Positions 1-6,874 of a DNA stretch of 15,083 nt are shown here, in pieces. The translations under genes were made by a program, and so were the position numbers. Positions within the stretch are counted from its first letter, which is position 1; each line of letters starts with the position of its first letter. Location: contig JBFMAE010000352.1 in NCBI GenBank assembly GCA_040756085.1, positions 1 through 15,083 on the forward strand, given 5' to 3'. The stretch comes from JBFMAE01 sp040756085 (lineage in GTDB: Bacteria; Desulfobacterota; BSN033; UBA1163). Below the pieces are notes generated by a model that had not been told where the DNA came from, did not search any database, and was given only the letters and a program-made list of their open reading frames with translations.

Positions 1-2
1 GC

Positions 3-65
3 GATTTGAAGCCCACAGGTCCGATCTATACCGTATTAAGGGATATGAAATTAGGAGGCTCATAA
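3..65 (+). CDS. C-terminal end of a ThpR-like RNA 2',3'-cyclic phosphodiesterase (5' part outside window)
   Basis: An open frame enters from the left edge and stops at TAA 63-65. It encodes the last 20 residues, beginning DLKPTGPIYTVL. A basic residue followed by P-x-GP-x-Y-x-V-L near the very C-terminus resembles the end of the ThpR/LigT family (2H phosphoesterases first described as 2'-5' RNA ligases). From general knowledge, cinA and thpR often sit just upstream of recA in deltaproteobacteria, which supports the call. The catalytic HxT motifs lie outside the window, so this rests on a short tail plus gene context. Another protein with a similar tail cannot be excluded. Confidence 0.5.
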   Translation, partial: DLKPTGPIYTVLRDMKLGGS

Positions 66-69
66 ATTG

Positions 70-141
70 CAGATTACAGATTTCAGATCGCAGATTGAAA
101 AATCCCAAATCTGAAATATAAAATTTAAAATTTGAAATCAG
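70..141. repeat. Inverted heptamer tandem-repeat element A (upstream of recA)
   Basis: Four consecutive 7-base units of the form CAGATNN occupy 70-97 (for example CAGATTT at 77-83). After a 9-base spacer (98-106) five 7-base units of the form AAATNNN occupy 107-141, starting with AAATCTG, the exact reverse complement of CAGATTT. Positions 80-88 (ATTTCAGAT) pair perfectly with 109-117, so a hairpin can form. The element fills almost the entire gap between the upstream stop codon and the recA Shine-Dalgarno. Four other gaps in the window have the same design with different units. Confidence 0.8.
95..122 (+). promoter_or_regulatory. Candidate sigma70 promoter of recA, embedded in repeat element A
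   Basis: TTGAAA at 95-100 and TATAAA at 117-122 are separated by 16 bases, matching five of six -35 bases and five of six -10 bases of the sigma70 consensus. An alternative -10, TAAAAT, lies at 119-124 with an 18-base spacer. Both boxes consist of bases belonging to the heptamer repeats. I see no recognisable LexA operator in the gap, so SOS control of recA is not evident. AT-rich repeats produce such matches by chance, hence the modest confidence. Confidence 0.35.
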
Positions 142-154
142 CGTAGGAGGGATG

Positions 155-1171
155 ATGAAAACCGATTCAAGTAAAGATAAGGCAGTGGATTTAGCCGTCA
201 CACAAATTGAAAGGCAGTTCGGGAAGGGTGCCATAATGAAATTGGGTGCGGAAGCGATGCCCGGAGAGATCCCCACGATTTCTACGGGATCCCTCTCTCT
301 GGATCTTGCACTCGGTGTGGGGGGATTGCCGAGGGGACGAGTCGTGGAGATTTACGGCCCCGAGGCTTCGGGAAAGACGACCTTGGCCCTCCATGTTGTT
401 GCAGAAGCACAGAAGAAGGGCGGCATCGCTGCCTTCATTGATGCAGAGCACGCCCTCGATGTGAACTATGCAAAGAAATTGGGCCTTAAGATCGATGAGC
501 TCCTCATCTCGCAACCCGACACAGGAGAACAGGCCCTGGAGATTACAGAGATTTTGGTACGCAGTGGCGCAGTCGATGTGATCGTGGTCGATTCTGTGGC
601 TGCTCTGGTCCCCAAAGCGGAGATCGAAGGAGAGATGGGCGATGCCCACATGGGGCTTCAGGCCAGGTTGATGTCTCAGGCCTTGAGGAAATTGACCGCC
701 ACGATTAGCAAATCGCATACGATCGTGGTCTTCGTTAACCAGATCCGGATGAAGATTGGAGTGATGTTCGGAAATCCAGAGACGACGACCGGAGGCAATG
801 CACTCAAATTTTACTCCTCTGTTCGGCTTGATATCCGGCGAATTGCTTCCATCAAGCAGGGCCAGGAGGTCACCGGCAGTCGAACCAGAGTTCGTGTGGT
901 GAAGAACAAAGTTGCGCCACCCTTCAAAGAGGTGGAGTTTGACCTCATTCATGGAGAGGGCATATCGAGGGAAGGAGATGTCCTCGATCTGGCTGTTGAG
1001 AAGAATATGGTGGAGAAGAGCGGAACCTGGTATTCCTACGGAGGTCAGCGCATCGGCCAGGGCAGGGAGAATGCGAAGCAATTTTTAAAAGAGAACCCCA
1101 AGATCCTGGAGGGGATGGAGAAGGAAATCCTTGAGAACTTCCGCAGCTCCAGAGCGGGATCGGGGGGATGA
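155..1171 (+). CDS. recA: RecA recombinase
   Basis: RecA is the cytoplasmic ATP-dependent DNA strand-exchange protein of homologous recombination, and the co-protease that triggers LexA cleavage in organisms with an SOS response. The 338-residue product has Walker A GPEASGKT at 68-75, the catalytic glutamate in FIDAEHALD (E98), Walker B ending in D146 (VIVVDS), DNA-binding loop L1 around 158-169, the NQIR switch glutamine Q196, and loop L2 around 202-216 (GNPETTTGGNA). The C-terminus is short and ends SRAGSGG, without the long acidic tail of E. coli RecA. Two ATGs occur at 152 and 155. AGGAGGG at 145-151 directly abuts the first, so the second, giving MKTDSSKDK, is preferred. It is the first gene of a tight run with the pilT-like gene (19-base gap) and alaS. 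No recX follows it. Confidence 0.98.
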   Translation: MKTDSSKDKAVDLAVTQIERQFGKGAIMKLGAEAMPGEIPTISTGSLSLDLALGVGGLPRGRVVEIYGPEASGKTTLALHVVAEAQKKGGIAAFIDAEHALDVNYAKKLGLKIDELLISQPDTGEQALEITEILVRSGAVDVIVVDSVAALVPKAEIEGEMGDAHMGLQARLMSQALRKLTATISKSHTIVVFVNQIRMKIGVMFGNPETTTGGNALKFYSSVRLDIRRIASIKQGQEVTGSRTRVRVVKNKVAPPFKEVEFDLIHGEGISREGDVLDLAVEKNMVEKSGTWYSYGGQRIGQGRENAKQFLKENPKILEGMEKEILENFRSSRAGSGG

Positions 1172-1190
1172 AACAGGGGAGGAAAAGAAG

Positions 1191-2393
1191 ATGGATTTAA
1201 ACCAGATCCTTTTGGAGGCCCTTTCCCAGGAAGCTTCTGATGTTCACATCAAGGTAGGGGTTCCACCGATCTTCAGGGTCAACGGGGTTTTAAAAGCTTG
1301 GAATAAGTTAAAACCTTTCGATCTGAACGATGTGTCGAAGATCGCCTTCGGTCTGATGAACGACTGGCAGAAGGAGCGATTCATCAAGAATCGAGAGGTA
1401 GACATGGGTTATGAGGTCTATGGCCTGGGTCGGTTTCGGGTCAATGTCTTTCAGCAGAGGGGAAAGATGAGAATCGCGCTGCGGATTGTGCCTTATCAGA
1501 TCAAGACCCTTGAAGAACTTCACCTGCCGCCTGTGCTCAGGAGTGTTGCCTTGGAGCAAAGGGGTCTCATTCTTGTCACCGGGACGACCGGGAGCGGCAA
1601 ATCCACGACACTGGCCTCGATGATCGATATCATTAACATTGATCGGAATTGCCACATCATCACCATTGAAGATCCCATCGAGTTCATCCATGAGGACAAG
1701 AAATCGATTGTGGACCAGAGGGAGATTGGTTCCGATACGAGCACCTTTTCCAGTGCTTTGCGGGTGGCCCTCCGGCAGGACCCGGATGTGATCCTAGTGG
1801 GTGAGATGAGGGATTTCGAGACGATCGAGACGGCCCTGACAGCGGCTGAGACCGGCCATCTCGTCATGTCCACGCTCCACACACTAAATGCGACCGAAAC
1901 GATCACCCGAATTATCTCCGTCTTCCCCCCTTATCACCAAAAACAGGTTCGTCTCCAGCTTGCGGGTGTGCTCAAAGGTGTCATCTCCCAGAGATTGGTC
2001 CCGAGGACTGATGGAATGGGAAGGGTGCCAGCAGTGGAAGTTCTCGTCTCCACTGCAAGGGTGAGGGAGTGCATCATTGAGAAGGATAAGACCAACGAGA
2101 TTAATGATGCGATCGCCAAAGGGGCCACCAGTTACGGGATGCAGTCCTTTGACCAGTCGCTGATGTACCTGTTGAAAGAAGGATTGATCACCTATGAAGA
2201 GGCTCTCAAACACTGCACCAATCCTGACGACTTCGCCCTGAGGGTAAAAGGGGTGCTCGCTACGAGTGACACCACCTGGGATGACTTTGAGGTCCTGGAG
2301 AGAGAGAAGGAGAAGGAAAAAGAGGAGGAGAAGAAGCTGAAATTCGGGAGGCCATTAGATGCGAAAATAAATGACCGAGGGGGACGAGTTTAG
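1191..2393 (+). CDS. pilT: PilT-type type IV pilus retraction ATPase
   Basis: PilT is the cytoplasmic hexameric ATPase that depolymerises type IV pili to power retraction, twitching and DNA uptake. The 400-residue product starts with the PilT-type N-terminal domain (SDVHIK near 16-21). It has Walker A GTTGSGKST at 131-139, the Asp box IEDPIEF at 159-165, Walker B with E205 (ILVGEMRD) and the His box STLHT at 227-231. YGMQSFDQSL near 315-324 is the usual C-terminal signature. The AIRNLIRE retraction motif of classical PilT is degenerate, reading VRECIIEK at 291-298, so this may be a PilT paralogue or lineage variant. Residues about 369-385 form a very charged Glu/Lys tail, absent from short PilT proteins. 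ATG 1191 is chosen over upstream TTG codons because GGGGAGG precedes it at 1176-1182. The gene lies between recA and alaS; no other pilus gene is visible. Confidence 0.9.
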   Translation: MDLNQILLEALSQEASDVHIKVGVPPIFRVNGVLKAWNKLKPFDLNDVSKIAFGLMNDWQKERFIKNREVDMGYEVYGLGRFRVNVFQQRGKMRIALRIVPYQIKTLEELHLPPVLRSVALEQRGLILVTGTTGSGKSTTLASMIDIINIDRNCHIITIEDPIEFIHEDKKSIVDQREIGSDTSTFSSALRVALRQDPDVILVGEMRDFETIETALTAAETGHLVMSTLHTLNATETITRIISVFPPYHQKQVRLQLAGVLKGVISQRLVPRTDGMGRVPAVEVLVSTARVRECIIEKDKTNEINDAIAKGATSYGMQSFDQSLMYLLKEGLITYEEALKHCTNPDDFALRVKGVLATSDTTWDDFEVLEREKEKEKEEEKKLKFGRPLDAKINDRGGRV

Positions 2394-2397
2394 AAGA

Positions 2398-5022
2398 ATG
2401 ACCTCAGCCGAGATTCGAAGGGCCTTTCTCAGTTACTTCGAGGAGAGGGGACACCGGGTTGTTCGAAGTTCCTCACTGATCCCCAAAAACGATCCCACCC
2501 TGCTCTTCACTAATGCCGGAATGGTTCAATTCAAAGGGGTCTTTTTGACCGAAGAGACCCGAGAGTACCATCGCGCTGTCTCCTCTCAAAAGTGTGTTCG
2601 TGCCGGCGGGAAGCATAATGACCTGGAGAATGTGGGAAAGACCGCACGGCACCATACCTTCTTTGAGATGTTAGGGAACTTCTCTTTTGGTGACTATTTT
2701 AAAGAAGGTGCCATTGAAATGGGATGGAACCTCCTCACCCGCCAATGGGGATTGTCCAAGGGGAAGATGTGGATCACCATCTATCTCGAAGACGATGAGG
2801 CCTTCGAGCTCTGGAGGAAGATTGGAATTCCAGCAGACCGGATCGTCCGGATGGGGAAGAAAGACAACTTCTGGGCTATGGGAGAGACCGGACCGTGCGG
2901 CCCCTGTTCAGAGATCATTATCGATCAGGGAGAAGGGGTGGGTTGTGGTCGTCCCGATTGCCGTGTGGGCTGTGAATGCGATCGCTTTTTGGAACTCTGG
3001 AACCTCGTCTTCATGCAATTCAATCGAGATCCGAATGGAACACTCCACCCTCTGGCCAAACCCTGCATCGATACAGGAATGGGCCTGGAACGGATTTCTG
3101 CCACCCTTCAAAATCTCAAAAGCAATTATGAGACGGACCTTTTTAAACCCATCTTTGAGGAGATCGAAACCATCAGTCACTGTTACTATGGAAGAGATCC
3201 ACGGTCCGACATCTCCATGAGGGTGATTGCTGACCACAGCCGGGCCTCCACCTTTCTGATCAACGACGGCGTTCTCCCCTCCAATGAAGGCAGGGGATAT
3301 GTGCTTCGGCGGATTATGAGAAGGGCGATGCGACATGGAAAGATACTCGGGATCGAGGACCCCTTTCTGCACCGGATTTCCTCCAAAGTCGTGGATCTGA
3401 TGAAGGACGCCTATCCCGAATTGAGAGAGACCGAGGTGTTCGTTTCAAAGGTGATCCGGAACGAGGAGGAGCGTTTCTCCGAAACCCTCGATTCAGGACT
3501 GAAGATCCTGCGAGAGGAGTTGGAACGAATCCAAAAGGAAGGGAGAAAAACCCTCTCCGGAGAGGTGGCCTTCCGTCTTTATGACACCTTTGGATTTCCC
3601 CTTGACCTGACCGTCGAGATCCTTCAAGAGGAAGGAATGAATTTTGATGAAGAGGGCTTCAAGGCCCAGATGGAGGGACAGAGGCAGAAGAGCAAACAGG
3701 CATGGCAAGGGATGGGCGAGGGGAGGACGAAAGAGGTCTATCGGCGACTGGCAAACGAGGAGATAAAGGCGACTTTCTCAGGGTATGAGGAACTCCAGTC
3801 CGAATCCAAAATTCTGAAACTGATCAAGGATGATGAAATAGTTCCCTTTGCTGAAGAAGGGGATGAGATCGAAGTCATTACCGAGAGGACCCCCTTCTAT
3901 GGGGAGGCCGGAGGACAGGTCGGGGATCGTGGGGTGATCTTCCACGAAGCGTTCTCTCTGGAAGTGGAGAATACCCTCAAGCCCATGGAGGAGTTGATCG
4001 TTCATCAGGCGAAGGTGAAAAGGGGAGTGGTGAAGGAGGGAATGGAGGTCAGCCTCCGGGTAGATCAGGAACGACGAAGAGCTATTGCGCTCAACCATAC
4101 CTCCACGCATCTGCTTCAGGCCGTGTTGAGGGAGGTTTTAGGAGACCATGTTCACCAGGCAGGTTCCCTGGTCTCACCCGAACGATTGAGATTTGACTTC
4201 ACCCATTTCGCTCCGATTGAAGAAAAAGACCTGGCGCAGATGGAGGCTCTTGTCAACCAGAAGATCCGTGAAAACCTGAAGGTCGAGACGAAAATCATGC
4301 TGGTGGAAGAGGCTCTCCAGACAGGAGCCATGGCTCTCTTTGGAGAGAAGTATGGTGAAAGGGTCAGAGTGGTGATGGTCTCGGACTTCAGCATCGAACT
4401 CTGCGGAGGAACCCACACCTCGAGAACTGGAGATATCGGCCTTTTTAAAATTTTGAATGAGACAGGGGTGGCCGCCGGGGTGAGGAGGATCGAGGCCCTG
4501 ACCGGAGAAGGGGCCTACCGATTTGTTAAAGAAGAGGAACGGGAACTCTGGGAGATCGCCTCCTTTCTCAAAGCCACTCCGGGCGAACTCTCTTCAAAGA
4601 TTGAACGGTTGCTTCAAATGCAGAGGGAATTGGAGAGAGAGATTCAATCCTTTCAGGATAAATTGTCGCATCAGGAGATCTCGGATCTCCTTTCTTCCAT
4701 CAGAGAGGTGAAAGGGGTGAAGGTCCTATCGGCCAAGGTGGATGGGAAGGATCCAAAGCGTATGAGAGAGTTTGTTGACCAGTTGAAGGATAAGATCGGT
4801 TCAGGCATCATTCTTCTTGGAGGTCGAAGCCAGGACAAGATCTCTTTGATCATGGGGGTGACTCCGGATCTCACCCATCGTTATCAGGCTAACCATCTGA
4901 TTAAAAAGATTGCTCTCCATATTGGGGGAACTGGAGGTGGTCGTCCCGATTTTGCCCAGGCCGGGGGGACCGACTCTAAAAAATTGGACGAGGCGCTTAA
5001 GGCCATTGACGATCTCATTTAA
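2398..5022 (+). CDS. alaS: Alanine--tRNA ligase
   Basis: AlaRS charges tRNA-Ala and hydrolyses mischarged Ser- and Gly-tRNA-Ala. The 874-residue protein is full length. The class II core carries motif 1 (SSSLIPKNDPTLLFTNAGM, 24-42), motif 2 (RHHTFFEMLGNFSFGDYF, about 84-101) and motif 3 (DTGMGLER, 225-232). A cysteine-rich loop with CGRPDC and CEC at 183-194 precedes the conserved LWNLVFMQF, a form seen in many bacterial AlaRS. The editing domain has both metal-binding elements: HxxxH (H567, H571) and CGGTH (C669, H673). The C-Ala domain contains the glycine-rich GGTGGGRP at 843-850. An in-frame ATG at 2371 overlaps the pilT-like gene, but ATG 2398 gives MTSAEIRRAFLSYF, the standard family N-terminus, although its Shine-Dalgarno is weak. 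The 4-base gap to the upstream stop suggests translational coupling. It is the last gene before the terminator at 5041. Confidence 0.97.
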   Translation: MTSAEIRRAFLSYFEERGHRVVRSSSLIPKNDPTLLFTNAGMVQFKGVFLTEETREYHRAVSSQKCVRAGGKHNDLENVGKTARHHTFFEMLGNFSFGDYFKEGAIEMGWNLLTRQWGLSKGKMWITIYLEDDEAFELWRKIGIPADRIVRMGKKDNFWAMGETGPCGPCSEIIIDQGEGVGCGRPDCRVGCECDRFLELWNLVFMQFNRDPNGTLHPLAKPCIDTGMGLERISATLQNLKSNYETDLFKPIFEEIETISHCYYGRDPRSDISMRVIADHSRASTFLINDGVLPSNEGRGYVLRRIMRRAMRHGKILGIEDPFLHRISSKVVDLMKDAYPELRETEVFVSKVIRNEEERFSETLDSGLKILREELERIQKEGRKTLSGEVAFRLYDTFGFPLDLTVEILQEEGMNFDEEGFKAQMEGQRQKSKQAWQGMGEGRTKEVYRRLANEEIKATFSGYEELQSESKILKLIKDDEIVPFAEEGDEIEVITERTPFYGEAGGQVGDRGVIFHEAFSLEVENTLKPMEELIVHQAKVKRGVVKEGMEVSLRVDQERRRAIALNHTSTHLLQAVLREVLGDHVHQAGSLVSPERLRFDFTHFAPIEEKDLAQMEALVNQKIRENLKVETKIMLVEEALQTGAMALFGEKYGERVRVVMVSDFSIELCGGTHTSRTGDIGLFKILNETGVAAGVRRIEALTGEGAYRFVKEEERELWEIASFLKATPGELSSKIERLLQMQRELEREIQSFQDKLSHQEISDLLSSIREVKGVKVLSAKVDGKDPKRMREFVDQLKDKIGSGIILLGGRSQDKISLIMGVTPDLTHRYQANHLIKKIALHIGGTGGGRPDFAQAGGTDSKKLDEALKAIDDLI

Positions 5023-5040
5023 GTCTACATTTGGGAATTT

Positions 5041-5089
5041 AATCCCCCCCACCTCTCTTTAGAAAAGGGGGGCGAGGGGGGATTTTTTT
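5041..5089 (+). terminator. Rho-independent terminator after alaS
   Basis: AATCCCCCC at 5041-5049 pairs perfectly with GGGGGGATT at 5076-5084. Inside it, a partly G-U paired C/T-rich stretch (5052-5060) faces an A/G-rich one (5063-5072). A run of seven T occupies 5083-5089. It lies 18 bases after the alaS stop and probably ends the recA-pilT-alaS transcript. Similar C-rich/G-rich palindromes recur elsewhere in this window, so it may also be a member of a dispersed repeat family. Confidence 0.75.
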
Positions 5090-5105
5090 ATAAGAAAAGA
5101 CGGCA

Positions 5106-5198
5106 GGATTGAAGGGGTCGAGGGATCAAGGGTTCAAGTGGTTAAGTTCTCATCTTCTGAACCCTGGAACTCTTGAATCCTTAAACCCTTAAGCCATT
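5106..5198. repeat. Inverted octamer tandem-repeat element B (alaS-gltX gap)
   Basis: Five consecutive 8-base units occupy 5106-5145 (typical unit GGGTTCAA at 5130-5137). A 13-base spacer follows, then five 8-base units in inverted orientation fill 5159-5198 (typical unit AAACCCTT at 5183-5190). AAGGGTT at 5128-5134 is exactly complementary to AACCCTT at 5184-5190, and AGGGTTC at 5129-5135 to GAACCCT at 5159-5165. Every unit differs by one to three bases, so this is an old or imprecisely copied array. No open reading frame covers it. Confidence 0.8.
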
Positions 5199-5226
5199 CC
5201 GTATAAGGAAAGGCGACTCACTTTTC

Positions 5227-5238
5227 ATCCGATCGGAT
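5227..5238. promoter_or_regulatory. 12-bp perfect palindrome upstream of gltX (possible operator)
   Basis: ATCCGATCGGAT is perfectly self-complementary and ends six bases before the AGGGGA ribosome-binding site of gltX. It could be a dimeric repressor site, or a short hairpin in the 5' leader. No promoter boxes at convincing spacing were found next to it, and a 12-base palindrome can arise by chance. Confidence 0.2.
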
Positions 5239-5253
5239 AGATTTAGGGGAATG

Positions 5254-6657
5254 ATGACACAGGTGAGGACCCGATTTGCACCCAGTCCGACCGGTGACCT
5301 CCATATCGGAGGGGCACGGACAGCTCTGTTTAATTGGCTGCTGGCACGACATCACCAAGGGATCTTCATCCTTCGCATTGAGGACACGGATGTGGCCCGG
5401 TCCACACAGGAGTCGATCCAGGTCATCCTGGACGCGATGACCTGGTTGGGAATGGATTGGGACGAGGGCCCCTTTTATCAGACCCAGCGGATTTCCCTTT
5501 ATCAGGAAGCGGCGGAAAAGCTTCTGAGGAAAGGAAGGGCTTACCGGTGTTACTGTTCCGCCGAGGACTTGGAGGCCAAGCGTGAGGCCGCCCTCAAGGT
5601 CGGGATTAAACCCAAATACGACCGGACCTGTTTTGGACGAATGTCTTTCCCTCCGGACAGGCCCTTTGCGATCCGTTTTCTCTCTCCTGATGAGGGGAAG
5701 ACAGTAGTGGAAGATCTCATTCAGGGTCGGGTGGAATTTGACAATACCGAATTGGATGACCTGATCATTTTAAGAAGTGATGGACTTCCCACTTATAATT
5801 TTTCTGTAGTGGTCGATGATATCACCATGGGAATCACGCATGTCGTCCGAGGAAACGACCATCTGAACAACACCCCCCGTCAGATTCAGATTTATCAAGC
5901 CCTGGAATATCCTCTACCGAAATTCGGTCATGTACCGATGATTTTGGGTCCGGACAAGAAAAAACTTTCCAAACGGCACGGCGCCCAGTCGGTCATCGAA
6001 TACCAGAAGATGGGCTATCTTCCCCAGGCCGTGGTCAACTATCTGGTCCGTCTGGGATGGTCCTATGGTGATCAGGAGGAATTCACCCGGGAAGAGTTGA
6101 TCGAGAAATTCAGTCTGGAAGCAGTGGGGAAATCCGCGGCTGCCATCAATCCGGGGAAGCTAGATTGGCTTAATGCCAAGTATATTAAAAAAATAGAATT
6201 GGACGAGTTGGTGGAGAGGGTTCGGCCTTATATTGAAGCCAGAGGGTATTCGATCACCGACATCGATTTCTTAAGAAAGGCTGTCCTTTCTTTCAGGGAA
6301 AGGGTTAAGACCCTGGTGGAGATGGCTGAGCTTTCAGAATTTTACTTCTGTCAAGAGATCGCTTATGATGAGAAGGCCGCTGAGAAATTTCTGAAAGCAG
6401 AGACCGTACCGATGTTGGAGCAGGTTGTCACTACCTTATCGAAGGAGTCGATCTTGAATAAAGAGAGTGGTCATCGCCTGATCCAGCAATTGGCCGAGAC
6501 CCGGGGAATTCCCTTGTTGAAGATTGCCCAGCCCCTTCGGGTAGCGTTGACCGGTAAGACCGTCAGCCCTCCCATCGATGAAGTGATGGAGGCATTGGGT
6601 AAGGAGAGGGTGATACGGAGGCTCCAGAGGGCAATGGAATATATTGTAAGGAAATAA
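5254..6657 (+). CDS. gltX: Glutamate--tRNA ligase
   Basis: GluRS is a class I synthetase that attaches glutamate to tRNA-Glu, and in many bacteria also to tRNA-Gln for later amidation. The HIGH-type motif is at residues 17-20 (HIGG, after RFAPSPTGDL) and the KMSKS-type motif is KLSKR at about 237-241. RCYC plus a downstream YDRTC provides three of the four zinc ligands of the E. coli type (C99, C101, C126), but the fourth, a histidine in CxH, is glycine here (CFG). The C-terminal half is the all-helical anticodon-binding domain. At 467 residues it has normal family length. Two ATGs lie at 5251 and 5254. The Shine-Dalgarno AGGGGA (5245-5250) abuts the first, so the second is preferred. The gene stands alone between two repeat-filled gaps. 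Confidence 0.96.
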   Translation: MTQVRTRFAPSPTGDLHIGGARTALFNWLLARHHQGIFILRIEDTDVARSTQESIQVILDAMTWLGMDWDEGPFYQTQRISLYQEAAEKLLRKGRAYRCYCSAEDLEAKREAALKVGIKPKYDRTCFGRMSFPPDRPFAIRFLSPDEGKTVVEDLIQGRVEFDNTELDDLIILRSDGLPTYNFSVVVDDITMGITHVVRGNDHLNNTPRQIQIYQALEYPLPKFGHVPMILGPDKKKLSKRHGAQSVIEYQKMGYLPQAVVNYLVRLGWSYGDQEEFTREELIEKFSLEAVGKSAAAINPGKLDWLNAKYIKKIELDELVERVRPYIEARGYSITDIDFLRKAVLSFRERVKTLVEMAELSEFYFCQEIAYDEKAAEKFLKAETVPMLEQVVTTLSKESILNKESGHRLIQQLAETRGIPLLKIAQPLRVALTGKTVSPPIDEVMEALGKERVIRRLQRAMEYIVRK

Positions 6658-6825
6658 CCAATGATCAAATTCCAATAACCAAATAATAACCAATTTCCCA
6701 ATCACCAATGATTAAATTCCCCTCGCCTCTCCTGGGAGAGGGGAAGCCTGCCTGCCGGTAGGCAGGGGTGAGGAGTCTTTTGGTCATTGGAATTTGGTCA
6801 TTATCTGGTTATTGGTGATTCGAAT
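6658..6825. repeat. Inverted heptamer repeat element C with nested GC-rich hairpins (gltX-smc gap)
   Basis: The left arm (6658-6718) is a run of mostly 7-base units such as CCAATGA (6658-6664 and 6705-6711) and CCAATAA (6672-6678). The right arm (6780-6825) carries the inverse, for example TTGGTCA at 6780-6786 and 6794-6800. Three perfect complementary stretches tie the arms: 6666-6676 with 6786-6796 (11 bp), 6672-6680 with 6807-6815 (9 bp) and 6700-6709 with 6811-6820 (10 bp). Because their order is not fully collinear, several alternative hairpins are possible. The element starts on the base after the gltX stop codon. Confidence 0.75.
6719..6775. repeat. GC-rich double hairpin in the centre of element C
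   Basis: Two palindromes lie side by side between the AT-rich arms. CCTCTCC (6726-6732) pairs with GGAGAGG (6735-6741). CCTGCCT (6747-6753) pairs with AGGCAGG (6760-6766) around a GCCGGT loop. A flanking CCCCTC (6719-6724) partly complements the GGGGTGAGGAG at 6765-6775. The CTGCCTG...CAGGCAG type module recurs inside the terminator after smc at 10449-10465. It may also act as a terminator for gltX, but no long T run follows. Confidence 0.6.
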
Positions 6826-6854
6826 TTGACTGAATGTAGAATGATTGGTTAAAT
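6826..6854 (+). promoter_or_regulatory. Candidate sigma70 promoter of smc
   Basis: TTGACT (6826-6831; five of six -35 bases) and TTAAAT (6849-6854; four of six -10 bases) are separated by the optimal 17 bases. Transcription would begin near 6861, leaving a 5' leader of about 14 bases that still contains the GAGGG ribosome-binding site at 6862-6866. The spacing fits a dedicated smc promoter immediately downstream of repeat element C. Confidence 0.4.
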
Positions 6855-6874
6855 GGGTAACGAGGGATGATTCG

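Noticed and set aside
70..141. Possible CRISPR-like array from the repeated units
   Set aside because: The units are only 7 bases, abut without spacers and are partly inverted, so it is a tandem repeat rather than a CRISPR array.
191..1081. A 296-codon open frame on the minus strand across recA
   Set aside because: It is the antisense shadow of the clearly real recA gene, has no ribosome-binding site or recognisable domain, and such frames are common opposite conserved genes.
2371..2397. An earlier ATG start for alaS overlapping the pilT-like gene
   Set aside because: It adds nine residues before the conserved AlaRS N-terminus; ATG 2398 matches the family start, although its ribosome-binding site is weak, so some doubt remains.
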